Assembly: GCA_039793685.1 (NCBI GenBank)
Contig: JBDRAL010000007.1
Location: 1-64,000, forward strand
Direction of reading: 5' to 3'
DNA length: 64,000 nt
Source: JAAFHI01 sp039793685
GTDB lineage: Bacteria > Acidobacteriota > Blastocatellia > Chloracidobacteriales > Chloracidobacteriaceae
Shown: positions 25,301 through 33,990 of the stretch, one piece after another
How positions within the stretch are numbered: the stretch's first letter is position 1
Layout: every line of letters starts with the position of its first letter
Notes under the pieces: generated by a model
The model's input: only the letters and a program-made list of their open reading frames with translations
Told to the model about the DNA's origin: nothing
Databases searched by the model: none
Position numbers and translations under genes: made by a program

Positions 25301-25452
25301 AAGGATGAAGGCGGAAGGATGAAGGATGAAAAAAGGCCGGAATTGTACGTCCTGAGAAAAATGAGAAGACATTTGGATTTTGACCTTTCCCAGTACGCGG
25401 TTTGTTTACCCAATTTTGTTTTTTCATCCTTCATCCTTCCGCCTTCATCCTT
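25301..25452. repeat. perfect 34-bp inverted heptad pair (GGATGAA type)
   Basis: Arms 25301-25334 and 25419-25452 are perfect reverse complements and consist of 7-nt units, mostly GGATGAA with one GGCGGAA at the same mirrored place. They flank 84 nt of unrelated sequence without a gene. The pair sits between the terminator and the E1 gene and makes the frame upstream of the E1 start look open. Confidence 0.93.
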
Positions 25453-25596
25453 ATTTTCGGCTGGGTCCGGTACGCGGCTTTGGCTGGGGAAGCGGCTGGG
25501 GACGGATGCTATAGTCGCCGACTGATTTTTTTACCCTCCCGTTTTCCGTTCATACCGCTCAGTTTTCGTCTTCATCCGCAAAGGAGTCATACCGCC

Positions 25597-27720
25597 GTGC
25601 AAGCGAAATCCGTTCTCGACACCAAGTACGCCGGGCTGCAACCCGAACAACTCGTCGGCATGTATCGCACGATGTACCTGTCGCGCCGCATCGACGATAA
25701 AGAGATTCAACTCAAGGGGCAGAATAAAATCTTCTTCCAGATCAGCGGGGCCGGTCACGAAGGCATCCTGACCGCCGCCGGTCTGGCGCTCCGCCCCGGC
25801 TACGACTGGTTTTACGGGTACTATCGCGACCGCGCGCTCTGTCTGACGCTCGGGATGACGGCGCTCGAAATGCTGCAATCGGCGGTTGGCGCGGAAGCCG
25901 ATCCAAGCTCCGGCGGACGCCAGATGCCGTCGCACTGGGGCCACAAGAAGTACAACATCGTCTCGAAGTCGAGCTGCACGGGGACGCAGTTCCTCCAGGC
26001 GGTCGGTTGCGCCGAGGCGTCGCTGCGTCAGACGCAGGGCGGTCTCGATCCGTCGCGGCTCGGCACGAGTTTTCATTCCGATGAAGTGGTCTACTGCTCG
26101 TCGGGCGACGGCACGACCAGCGAAGGCGAGTTTTTCGAGGCGCTCAACACGGCCTGCAACCTCAAGCTGCCGGTGGTGTTCGTCATCGAGGACAACGGCT
26201 ACGCGATTTCCGTCCCGGTCGAAGTCCAGACGGCGGGCGGCAGCATTTCGGAACTGGTGAAGAATTATCCGAATCTCCTGGTTTTGAAGTGCGACGGGAC
26301 GGACCCGATTGAAAGCTACGCGACGATGACGGAAGCGGCGGCCTACGCGCGTCAACGGCTCGGCCCGGCGCTCGTCCACGCGAAGGTCATCCGCCCCTAT
26401 TCGCACTCCCTGTCGGACGACGAACGGCTCTATCGCCCCGCCGCCGAACGCGACGCCGAAGCCCAGCGCGACCCGCTCCGCACCTTCGCCGATTTTCTCG
26501 TCGCCGAAAACATTCTCACCGCCGAAGGCGTCGCGCAGTTGAAGGCCGAAGTAGACCGCGAAGTGAACGAGGCCGCCGACCTCGCGCTCGCCAGCCCGCA
26601 GCCCGCGCCGGAAAGCGCCCACAACTTCGTCTATTCGCCCGACGTGGACCCGACCGGACCGGCCTTTCATTCGCCGAAGACCAACACGGAGGGCAATCCG
26701 GGCACGATGGTGGACCTGCTCAACGCCTGCATGCGCGATGAAATGGCCCGCGACCCGCGGATTCTCGTCTTCGGCGAAGACGTCGCCGACGCGAGCCGCG
26801 AGGAAATTCTCGGCGACCTGAAGGGCAAGGGCGGCGTGTTCAAGGTCACGCACAACCTGCAACGGCTCTACGGCGCGAATCGCGTCTACAACTCGCCGCT
26901 CGCGGAAGCCAACATCGTGGGCCGCGCCATCGGCCTCGCAACGCGCGGGTTCAAGCCGGTCGTGGAAATTCAGTTCTTCGACTACATCTGGCCGGCGTAC
27001 ATGCAGATTCGCAACGAACTCGCCGTCATGCGCTGGCGCTCGAACAACGCCTTTTCGTCGCCGGTGGTGATTCGCGTCCCGACGGGCGGCTACCTCAAGG
27101 GCGGCGCGGTCTATCACAGCCAGTCGGGCGAGGCGCTCTTCACGCACATTCCAGGGCTGCGCGTCGTGTTTCCGTCGAACGCGGAAGACGCCAACGGCCT
27201 GCTCCGCACCGCCATCCGCTCGGACGACCCGGTCATCTTCCTCGAACACAAGCATTTGTACCGCCAGGCGTACAACAAGGGCGTCTATCCCGGACCGGAC
27301 TACATGATTCCGTTCGGCAAGGCGAACATCGTGCGGCAGGGCGCCGACGTGACGATCGTGACCTACGGCGCGCTCGTGCAGCAGTCGCTCGTGGCGGCGA
27401 AGGAAGCCGAAAAGCAGCACGGAATTTCCGTGGAAGTGATTGATTTGCGGACGCTTTCGCCCTACGACTGGGACGCCATCGCCGCGTCGGTGAAGAAGAC
27501 GAACCGCGTCATCGTGGCCCACGAGGAATCGCTGTCGTGGGGCTACGGCGCGGAAATCGCAGCGCGCATCGGGACGGAACTGTTCGACCACCTCGACGCG
27601 CCGGTTCAGCGCATCGGCAGCATCGACACCTTCGTGGCCTACGCCCCGCAGGTGGAGGACTACATCCTTCCCCAGATTCCCGACGTCCTGAAAACCATCG
27701 TCAAACTCGCCGAGTATTAG
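25597..27720 (+). CDS. fused alpha/beta 2-oxoacid dehydrogenase E1 component
   Basis: A single chain of 707 residues that joins the E1-alpha and E1-beta subunits, normally two proteins. The GTG start lies 10 nt after AAAGGAG; the open frame upstream is heptad repeat. Residues about 1-345 are alpha: the TPP motif starts at GDGTTSEGEFFEALN and ends at IEDNGYAIS, with the HSLSDDE phosphorylation-loop-like region. Residues about 365-707 are beta (FGEDVAD, SPLAEANIVGRAIG, EIQFFDYI, HKHLYRQAY, ending in the transketolase-C domain). It decarboxylates a branched-chain 2-oxoacid or pyruvate. The branched-chain type seems likelier, given the adjacent acyl-CoA dehydrogenase. An E3 (lpdA) lies at 37914; no E2 is in the window. 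Confidence 0.93.
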   Translation: MQAKSVLDTKYAGLQPEQLVGMYRTMYLSRRIDDKEIQLKGQNKIFFQISGAGHEGILTAAGLALRPGYDWFYGYYRDRALCLTLGMTALEMLQSAVGAEADPSSGGRQMPSHWGHKKYNIVSKSSCTGTQFLQAVGCAEASLRQTQGGLDPSRLGTSFHSDEVVYCSSGDGTTSEGEFFEALNTACNLKLPVVFVIEDNGYAISVPVEVQTAGGSISELVKNYPNLLVLKCDGTDPIESYATMTEAAAYARQRLGPALVHAKVIRPYSHSLSDDERLYRPAAERDAEAQRDPLRTFADFLVAENILTAEGVAQLKAEVDREVNEAADLALASPQPAPESAHNFVYSPDVDPTGPAFHSPKTNTEGNPGTMVDLLNACMRDEMARDPRILVFGEDVADASREEILGDLKGKGGVFKVTHNLQRLYGANRVYNSPLAEANIVGRAIGLATRGFKPVVEIQFFDYIWPAYMQIRNELAVMRWRSNNAFSSPVVIRVPTGGYLKGGAVYHSQSGEALFTHIPGLRVVFPSNAEDANGLLRTAIRSDDPVIFLEHKHLYRQAYNKGVYPGPDYMIPFGKANIVRQGADVTIVTYGALVQQSLVAAKEAEKQHGISVEVIDLRTLSPYDWDAIAASVKKTNRVIVAHEESLSWGYGAEIAARIGTELFDHLDAPVQRIGSIDTFVAYAPQVEDYILPQIPDVLKTIVKLAEY

Positions 27721-27722
27721 GT

Positions 27723-27746
27723 TGGAGCGCGCGCATCCTGCGCGCA
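27723..27746. repeat. GGAGCGCGCGCATCNTGCGCGC hairpin, copy 1
   Basis: A GC-rich palindrome immediately follows the E1 stop codon. Nearly the same sequence follows the SDR stop at 54122-54146. The shared location just after a stop codon suggests a 3-prime-end element. Confidence 0.6.
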
Positions 27747-27761
27747 TGAATCTTCAAAACA

Positions 27762-27798
27762 AAAACCGGGAGCGGAAACGTTCCCGGTTTTCTTTTTT
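27762..27798 (+). terminator. intrinsic terminator
   Basis: AAAACCGGGA (27762-27771) pairs with TCCCGGTTTT (27782-27791) over a 10-nt loop, followed by C and six Ts. It ends the E1 transcript. Confidence 0.92.
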
Positions 27799-27867
27799 CG
27801 GCGTATCGTCCGCTGGAGAAAGATTTACAAACAACAACTTCAAGAACTGAGCGCAGGGGAAACCGTC

Positions 27868-28602
27868 ATGAACCAGGTCTTTACGTCAAAAAGTTTCTGG
27901 CGACTTTACTTCCTGCTCGAAAATGATGATTTGACCGAGGAAGAAATCGCGCTCCAATTTGAACTTCTGGGACGCGACTTCGGGGTTCGGGAAAAATCGT
28001 TTACCTACAAAAAATTCCTGAAGACACAGGTGATTACCCAAAAGTGGATTGGTTTTTCATTTTCCGGCGGAAACGGGTTTGAACTTTGCATTGAATACCG
28101 CCCCTCCCCCTACGGATGCGAAATCAACCTTCTTCTTGTCGAGACCGAAGCCAAAGGGGAACATCAGATGGGCTGGTGGGACCTCGCCCGCTGGCATCCC
28201 TTCTGCCTTCGCTTTGAAGAACTGGAACTCCTGATTCGCTACTGGTCACAATTCGATCCGAGGTGGCCGAATCCTGAGATACCGCTTCTCCTGCTCTGTC
28301 GGTTTGTCGGCGTTGATGACGAGACACTTCCGAAACTGGCGGAAAAAACCGACGCCGCGCTGAAAGCCATCGGAATCACCGAACTTGACCTCCCCGGCCC
28401 CCTCATTCAGAAACAGACGGGCGAAAATTACCGATGGGAGCAACATCCCGATCTCGGCTGGGTTTTCACAAGCGACGACTATTCCTGCTACTCGCTGCGA
28501 AATCACCCACACACCGACGAAGATTCCGGAGAGGGACGCTTCCCGTTCACACAATTTGCCGAAATGATGGAAGGTATTCGGCGTGCCCTTGAAACCCGGT
28601 GA
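27868..28602 (+). CDS. hypothetical protein, unrecognised
   Basis: A protein of 244 residues with AGGGGAAA ahead of the ATG. It is acidic and rich in Trp, Phe and Leu (SFWRLYFLLENDDLTEEE, WWDLARWHPFCLRFEELELL) and has no signal peptide or membrane helix. The composition, solitary location and lack of a known motif resemble immunity-type or SMI1-like cytoplasmic proteins, but that is only an impression. Its GC content is visibly lower than that of its neighbours, as is that of the next two genes, hinting at a different history. The gene follows a terminator, so it needs its own promoter. Confidence 0.7.
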   Translation: MNQVFTSKSFWRLYFLLENDDLTEEEIALQFELLGRDFGVREKSFTYKKFLKTQVITQKWIGFSFSGGNGFELCIEYRPSPYGCEINLLLVETEAKGEHQMGWWDLARWHPFCLRFEELELLIRYWSQFDPRWPNPEIPLLLLCRFVGVDDETLPKLAEKTDAALKAIGITELDLPGPLIQKQTGENYRWEQHPDLGWVFTSDDYSCYSLRNHPHTDEDSGEGRFPFTQFAEMMEGIRRALETR

Positions 28603-28835
28603 CCTGAAAAGACCGGAACAATCGAGCGTCCCCCCCGTTTTTATCCCCCGGACGCCCCCGCCCGATTCCTGAAACTTTGTAGATTCATTCATCGTACGCG
28701 CGCGATCCTTAATATATAGCGTGATTGCGGGGCGGTTTTTCGTTTGCGAGATGTTTGGATTCCCAAACCACGCCCGCCAACGTACACTTCGCCCGAACCC
28801 GAATTGAAACACCTTTGCCACCACGGGGAATTTCC

Positions 28836-29705
28836 ATGCGTACCTTGCCCGTTCGCGTCCTTCTGATTCTCTTTGCGCTGCTCGCCAGCGGCGCGGCAAA
28901 CGCCCAGACTCCGCCAACCAATCCCCCCTCCGAACAACGATTCAGCAGGGAATTCAAACTCGGCGAAACCTGGCCGGAGACGCCCCTTTTCACCGCGCTC
29001 CGCTCGGAAGTGGAAAAGGTGTGGGTTCAAAAAGGCGAGAGCTGGTTCACGCGCGAGGAAAACGGAATCATCCAGCAGATTGACCGAATCAAGGTCGGGA
29101 TCACTCATTACGGCGGAAAATCCGAACGACCGGAAGATCTCGACGGGGAACTCAGCATCAGTTTCGAATGGGAGCGGGAGCGGTTTTACATTCCCAACCT
29201 CGGCCAGTGGACACCGTGGCTGGGAAACAGCTATGTGCACTTTTCCCTCGCAATTCGGGAAGGACAAGTCGTACCGGGGAAACTCCGGCATCATTACGCC
29301 ATCTTGTCGCAAGCAAAACGGACAATCTCGAACCGGCCCGAACTCGACGAAGTGAAAATGGCGTTATCCAGGCCCGAAATGACGGGAGCGGAGTTCAAAG
29401 GACTGACTTCGGACCGCCCGAGGGTTATTTCCCTGCCGAAACCTGAATCCACCCCGGAGGCTGTCGCGGCACATATGACGGGATCAGTGATTCTGTCGGT
29501 TGAGGTTTTGCCCGATGGCAACGTTGGCGGAGTTAAAATCCTTCGATCTATCGGCTACGGACTCGACGAAAATGCCATCGCGGCCATTCGCAAAGGGAAA
29601 TTCAAACCGGGCCTGCGATTCGGCCAGCCCATAAACGCGAAAATTCGGGTGGAAGTCACGTTCAGTCGCCAAAGCTCCCCTTTCTCACCAGGGACGCAAA
29701 AGTGA
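28836..29705 (+). CDS. secreted TonB C-terminal-domain protein (paralogue 1)
   Basis: A protein of 289 residues from the ATG at 28836, which gives a clean signal peptide (LPVRVLLILFALLASGAANAQ). The frame is open further upstream but has no signal there. Residues about 30-185 form an uncharacterised domain (FKLGETWPETPLFTALRSEVEK, ESWFTREENGIIQQIDRIKV). Residues about 200-280 look like a TonB C-terminal fold: GSVILSVEVLPDGNVGGVKIL, then GLDENAIAAIRKGKFKPGL. It lacks the membrane anchor and Pro-rich linker of true TonB, so it is probably a periplasmic protein. The next gene is a tandem paralogue. Confidence 0.8.
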   Translation: MRTLPVRVLLILFALLASGAANAQTPPTNPPSEQRFSREFKLGETWPETPLFTALRSEVEKVWVQKGESWFTREENGIIQQIDRIKVGITHYGGKSERPEDLDGELSISFEWERERFYIPNLGQWTPWLGNSYVHFSLAIREGQVVPGKLRHHYAILSQAKRTISNRPELDEVKMALSRPEMTGAEFKGLTSDRPRVISLPKPESTPEAVAAHMTGSVILSVEVLPDGNVGGVKILRSIGYGLDENAIAAIRKGKFKPGLRFGQPINAKIRVEVTFSRQSSPFSPGTQK

Positions 29706-29737
29706 CGTCCCAATCCCGTCTTGTTTTGAGGTGACCG

Positions 29738-30643
29738 ATGCGGAAATTTTTCTGCCTGATCGCTCTAGCCACTTTTCTTTCAACTATTTGTGGCGAGGCC
29801 GTAGCGCAAAAACATTCCCGAAGAACCTCCCGCGGAGCCGTTGCGTCACCATTCCCGAAGTCCGAAGTTGAAATCAGTCTGGCCGGAACGTGGCCAAAAA
29901 CGACGCTCCTGGCCGGACTCAAAACAAAAATTGAAGAGCAGTGGCTGCAACAGGGGCAATTCTGGTTCAGTCGGGAGACCTCCGATGGAACGATTCGCCA
30001 CATCGGCGACCTTTCCTGCCGATTGCAGCCCACTGAACTCACCTCCCCGGACCACCTGAACGGCATCCAGTGGCGCGGGCTGGTCTTGTTTTCATGGAAG
30101 GCGGAGCGGTTTTACCTTCCTGGCGAGGAAAAATGGACACGTTGGGAAGAGGGGAACACGCTTCTGTTTCGGATGACCGCCGAGAACGGAAAAACCAAAC
30201 TTGAATCCCTGTCAGCGATATTGAATCCGCTGACCCGCGAAGTCAGTGAACTTGAAAAGCCCGAAGCCGAGCAGGTCAAGCTCATACTCGGCAAACCAGC
30301 AATGACTGCCGCCGAGTCGGAACAAATGTTTCCCCCGAAACCTTCCGACAGTCGCCCGGCCAAACCTGGAGAGAAACGACCCTCCATCCTTTTCATGCCG
30401 AAACCTGAATATTCCACCGAGGCCCGCACCAACAAAATCTCCGGCAAGGTGGTACTATGGGTTGAAGTGCTTCCAGACGGAACGACCGGGCGCCTCCAAA
30501 TCCTCAAACCACTTGGATACGGGCTTGATGAGAAGGCAATGGAAACGGTACGGAAAGGCCGGTTCCTCCCTGCCCTGAAAGGCGGGAAACCTGTCACCGC
30601 AACAGCCAGAGTCGAGGTCAGCTTCAAAATCTCCGTGGAATGA
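29738..30643 (+). CDS. secreted TonB C-terminal-domain protein (paralogue 2)
   Basis: A protein of 301 residues with a signal peptide (FFCLIALATFLSTICGEAVAQ). It parallels the preceding protein: LAGTWPKTTLLAGLKTKIEE matches its N-terminal domain, QFWFSRETSDGTIRHIGD the next segment, and GKVVLWVEVLPDGTTGRLQI with GLDEKAMETVRKGRFLPAL the TonB-like C-terminus. The 32-nt gap suggests one transcript and an origin by tandem duplication, with divergence everywhere except the fold core. The role is unknown; both may bind an outer-membrane partner. Confidence 0.8.
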   Translation: MRKFFCLIALATFLSTICGEAVAQKHSRRTSRGAVASPFPKSEVEISLAGTWPKTTLLAGLKTKIEEQWLQQGQFWFSRETSDGTIRHIGDLSCRLQPTELTSPDHLNGIQWRGLVLFSWKAERFYLPGEEKWTRWEEGNTLLFRMTAENGKTKLESLSAILNPLTREVSELEKPEAEQVKLILGKPAMTAAESEQMFPPKPSDSRPAKPGEKRPSILFMPKPEYSTEARTNKISGKVVLWVEVLPDGTTGRLQILKPLGYGLDEKAMETVRKGRFLPALKGGKPVTATARVEVSFKISVE

Positions 30644-30779
30644 ACCGGCTGGAGCAGTAAAACAGTAAAAGCACTGTAAAAATGCCACGCTTCGGTTTCC
30701 CCGGCGCATTCCCTTTCGGGTTGGGGCATAATCGGGCCGTTCATCCGTCAATCCGAATGCCCTTCGATGGAGGCCCCCG

Positions 30780-31601
30780 ATGTATCCAAATTCCGGTGGA
30801 CGGCGCGGCGTCACGCCCGTACGACTGATTCTGGCGCTCGTCATCGCGCTCATCAGCGTCGGGAGTTACTACTTTTCAACCCAGAAAAACGAAATCACCG
30901 GCGAAACGCAGCGGGTGAACCTCACGAAAGACGAGGAAATCGCGCTCGGTCTGCAATCCGCGCCGCAGATGATCCAGCAGTACGGCGGGGAGTCGGCCAA
31001 TCCGAAGGAAACCGCGCTCGTACGCGAAATCGGAAACCGGCTCGTCGAGCGGACCGCCGCGCGGACGAGCGGCTACCGCTTCGAATTTCACGTCCTCGCC
31101 GACCCGAACACAATCAACGCCTTCGCGCTCCCCGGCGGGCAGGTGTTCATCACGCAGGCGCTCCTGCGTCGCCTCCGGACGCGCGGCGAACTGGCGGGGG
31201 TTCTCGGCCATGAAATCGGCCACGTCATCGCGCGTCACGGCGCGGAACACCTTGCGAAACAAAAACTGACCGGCGGACTCGTCGGCGCGGTCGCGGTCGG
31301 TTCGGACAGCCAGATGGCAACGCAGGCCGCGCAGGCCATCGCCGCGACGGTCAACATGAAATATGGCCGGGATGATGAACTCGAATCGGACGCGCTCGGC
31401 GTCCGGCTGATGTCGGAGGCGGGATTCGACCCGCGCGCGATGATCGGCGTGATGGAAGTGCTGGCCGAAGCGTCAAAAGGCGCGAACCGCCAGCCGGAAT
31501 TTTTCAGTACCCACCCGAATCCCGAAAACCGCATCGCCAAACTTCAGGCGCTGATTCAGGAAACCTACCCGTCGGGTTTGCCGAAGGGACTGGAGAAGTA
31601 G
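30780..31601 (+). CDS. M48 family metalloprotease
   Basis: A peptidase of 273 residues with one N-terminal membrane helix (about 14-33), so the catalytic domain is likely periplasmic. The zinc motif is HEIGH at 144-148. The third ligand sits in DDELESDALG (E200 region). PGGQVFITQALLRRL, ARHGAEHLAK and a C-terminal FFSTHPNPENRI are typical of the BepA/LoiP-like M48C group, which handles outer-membrane proteins and lipoproteins. The C-terminal tetratricopeptide part of BepA is missing. The last codons form part of a tandem duplication that runs into the spacer. Confidence 0.92.
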   Translation: MYPNSGGRRGVTPVRLILALVIALISVGSYYFSTQKNEITGETQRVNLTKDEEIALGLQSAPQMIQQYGGESANPKETALVREIGNRLVERTAARTSGYRFEFHVLADPNTINAFALPGGQVFITQALLRRLRTRGELAGVLGHEIGHVIARHGAEHLAKQKLTGGLVGAVAVGSDSQMATQAAQAIAATVNMKYGRDDELESDALGVRLMSEAGFDPRAMIGVMEVLAEASKGANRQPEFFSTHPNPENRIAKLQALIQETYPSGLPKGLEK

Positions 31602-31768
31602 TCTTGGAGTCTGGAGTCGAGAGTCTGGAGTCAAATCCGGACTTTACCTTGGAAGCGGTTTTCAAATGCCGCGCATCCCGAAGGGACTGGAGAAATAGTC
31701 TGGAGTCTGGAGTCGAGAGTCTGGAGTCAAATCCGGACTTTACCTTGGAAGCGGTTTTCAAATGCCGC
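31581..31768. repeat. tandem duplication of about 97 bp including the M48 gene end
   Basis: Unit 1 (31581-31677) starts in the last codons of the M48 gene and contains a GTCTGGA-type heptad array and a stretch beginning CAAATCCGGACTTTACCTTG. Unit 2 (31678-31768) repeats it nearly exactly, including a copy of the gene end, with a one-base deletion. The copied gene end has no start and is not expressed. Confidence 0.9.
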
Positions 31769-31779
31769 AACTCCGCCGC

Positions 31780-32017
31780 GCATCCCGGAGGGATGCAAAG
31801 AAAATAGCCGGTGGTCAGGCAAATGCCGCAGGCATTGCCGCCACCACCGGTTGATGGCCCCAAAACAATTCGCATCCCGGAGGGATGCACAGAATCAGGC
31901 GTTTCTTCGCATCCCTCCGGGATGCGTTTTCCTTTTTCGCCTCGTTTCCGGTGGTGGCGGCGACACCTTCGGCGTCACCTGACCACCGGCTAATTTCTGT
32001 GCATCCCTCCGGGATGC
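31780..32017. repeat. REP-like palindrome cluster
   Basis: GCATCCCGGAGGGATGC or its reverse complement occurs at 31780-31796, 31872-31888, 31909-31925 and 32001-32017, in two facing pairs. Between them CCGGTGGTCAGG (31809) and CCTGACCACCGG (31978) form a second inverted layer. Together they could fold as a large branched structure, like paired REP or REPIN elements. No transposase of the REP type is nearby. This fills the 464-nt spacer to 32065. Confidence 0.85.
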
Positions 32018-32065
32018 CCTGAAATGCGAACAACTGGAAAGTGCTTTTTTGACGAGGCGGGAGCG

Positions 32066-32404
32066 ATGACGACCATCATTCTCAAACTTGAACCTGAAAA
32101 GCTCGAAAATCCCGATCTCGATCTCCGCTATCTCATTCCTGACCTTTTGCGGGATCGGTCAAACGGCCTGATTCAGGACGATGGCTACGACTACGGAACC
32201 GAATCAGATACGCTTTACCTGTTTCTTCTGACCGAGAACGCCGATGTTGCCGAGAAAACGGTTCTGGAGTTCATCCAAAATGAACGCGTTCTCGGCAACG
32301 ATCTTCGAAACGGCGTCACGGCGGCGATGGCAAAGGATGCCGAATCGACGGATTACCGCGTCTTTTTCCCCGATAATTTTCAGGGGCAATTCAATTTGAA
32401 ATGA
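32066..32404 (+). CDS. hypothetical small acidic protein
   Basis: A protein of 112 residues. I chose the ATG at 32066, with GAGG 8 nt ahead; the frame is open 42 nt further up. It reads as a compact alpha/beta protein (TTIILKLEPEKLENPDLDLRYL, ESDTLYLFLLTENADVAEKTV). There is no signal peptide or membrane segment. The alternation of short strands and helices resembles small immunity- or adaptor-type proteins. I do not recognise a family. It stands alone between repeats and a convergent gene. Confidence 0.65.
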   Translation: MTTIILKLEPEKLENPDLDLRYLIPDLLRDRSNGLIQDDGYDYGTESDTLYLFLLTENADVAEKTVLEFIQNERVLGNDLRNGVTAAMAKDAESTDYRVFFPDNFQGQFNLK

Positions 32405-32440
32405 GAAAGGCCGTATCAACCATCTGGCTTTGTCGAATTT

Positions 32441-33040
32441 TTACGACGTTTCGACAAACCAGAGCGCTCTCAGCTTGAACTTGGCCGAGTTGACGGCCCA
32501 GTTGAGTGCATGCTGAAGGTCGTTTTCCGGGTCGGGAGGCATCGAAACCGATCCATCCGGCTCCATTTTCATTTCCATCAGACGAGCCAGACCAGTCCGC
32601 AGAACGTTCAAACCACCTTGGGCAATCGAATACTGGAGCAGTTCTTCCTGCAACTGAAGCCAGGAACCGACGTTGATGGACGTTTCGCCGACCTCGATTC
32701 GTCCGGGCGCGATTTCAAACGGCAAAAGAACGCTGATGGGAGGGGCGATCACCGACAGGTGCGGCGACGCCCCCAAACTCGCGGCGACTTTTTCCTGAAA
32801 CGTTCTCAAAAGCGTCCATTCAAACCGGTCGGGCCACGGCATCGGCTGATTCATGAATGACTTGAATGGCTCCGGGATGGGGAGCGGATTGCCGGATGCG
32901 TCGGTCGGCAACTTGAGCGGCTGCCGGGCAGGCTCGTCAAACCGCCGCCCGTATGCCTTTTCCAGCGCATCCGCGACCTGACGGGCCAACGGTTCCGGCA
33001 ACACATCGTTCGTACTTCCCGCGACAAATCGAACCGGCAT
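32441..33040 (-). CDS. hypothetical protein, unrecognised
   Basis: A protein of 199 residues, probably cytoplasmic, without signal or membrane segment. It contains a Pro-rich central part (LPTDASGNPLPIPEPFKSF), a hydrophobic strand (LSVIAPPISVLLPFEI) and a C-terminal helix that ends ALWFVETS. No motif is recognised. It lies 32 nt downstream of the lipoprotein gene in the same direction, so they may be co-transcribed. The frame is open and codon use resembles the neighbours, which supports a real gene. Confidence 0.65.
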   Translation of the reverse strand: MPVRFVAGSTNDVLPEPLARQVADALEKAYGRRFDEPARQPLKLPTDASGNPLPIPEPFKSFMNQPMPWPDRFEWTLLRTFQEKVAASLGASPHLSVIAPPISVLLPFEIAPGRIEVGETSINVGSWLQLQEELLQYSIAQGGLNVLRTGLARLMEMKMEPDGSVSMPPDPENDLQHALNWAVNSAKFKLRALWFVETS

Positions 33041-33072
33041 TTCAATCTGTCCCTCCCCATTCCCTGCCGTTG

Positions 33073-33984
33073 TCAGTTCGCGACCGTAATCGACTTGAAC
33101 AACTCGTCGAGTTTTTCGAGGTTCGGCGTGAAGTCGCGGGCGGGCGAGGCTTCGAGTTTCTTCGCCGTTTTCGCGACGTAAGCCGCGTACCCCTTTTCGT
33201 TGGTGATTGAATAGCCGTCGTGCGACTCGCCCGGCCTGGGGGCGGCGAGCGGCGAGGCGACGTGAAATTCGGCCAGTACATAGTACTTTCCGTCCGCCGT
33301 CACGCCCTGAAGGACATACACGAGGTTTTCGTTGTTCACCAGCGTTGGCTCGATGTCGTACTGCGTGAGAAAACCGAAACCCTTGCCCGATTTGAACGCC
33401 ACCCGCGTCGCGTGGGCGCGGAACGACTGGTGCGCGTCGATGAACAGGCCGTAGGGCAGTTCCTTTTCCAGACCAATCGCGCCCGAGCCGTTACCGATGG
33501 CGGAAATCGCCGCCATGTCCTCCGTGAAGCCCTTCACCATCTCCGGCGACAGGGCGTAGACCTTTTTGAATTCCTCGATCGGGTACACGCTGATGTGCGG
33601 AATCAGGTAGGGGCTGGTCGCGTCCTCGCCCTTGGCGGTCGCGCCGAACGTGAACAGGCGATGGCGTGGCAACACGCCGTCCGGCTTTTCATCCGCCGAC
33701 TGCAACGGCGTCGCCGAAACGAACTGGCCCTTGGCGTCGCCGAACAGCTTCGGGTCGTACTCGAAACTGACGCCTTCAAACGAAACGAGTTTGCGCCCGT
33801 CGGGCAGGTCCTTCGACTGCGTCGCGGGCGTCACCGGAGAGATGGCCGGCGGCGGAGCGGCGACAGTGCCCGTTTCGGCGGGCTTGGGCGCGGCGGGAAG
33901 CTCGGCGCATCCGGCGACGAGCAGACCGGAGGCGAGCGTCAGCGCAAGCCCGGTCGGATTCAGCGAAAAAGTGATTCTGGTCAT
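33073..33984 (-). CDS. putative lipoprotein, unknown function
   Basis: A protein of 303 residues. The N-terminus has a hydrophobic segment that ends in a lipobox (LLVAGC at about 21-26), so the mature protein is probably lipid-anchored. A Pro/Ala-rich linker (about 27-55) precedes a globular domain with VSFEGVSFEYDPKLFGDAK and YVLQGVTADGKYYVLAEFHV. No catalytic motif is recognised. It follows the SpoIID-like gene by 6 nt, so they form one unit, and envelope placement of both is consistent. Confidence 0.75.
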   Translation of the reverse strand: MTRITFSLNPTGLALTLASGLLVAGCAELPAAPKPAETGTVAAPPPAISPVTPATQSKDLPDGRKLVSFEGVSFEYDPKLFGDAKGQFVSATPLQSADEKPDGVLPRHRLFTFGATAKGEDATSPYLIPHISVYPIEEFKKVYALSPEMVKGFTEDMAAISAIGNGSGAIGLEKELPYGLFIDAHQSFRAHATRVAFKSGKGFGFLTQYDIEPTLVNNENLVYVLQGVTADGKYYVLAEFHVASPLAAPRPGESHDGYSITNEKGYAAYVAKTAKKLEASPARDFTPNLEKLDELFKSITVAN

Positions 33985-33990
33985 GGCTTT

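Noticed and set aside
25531..27747. 738-codon open frame antisense to the E1 gene
   Set aside because: High GC codons remove stops on the opposite strand. The translation is Arg/Val/Asp-rich without any domain, and the sense strand is clearly E1.
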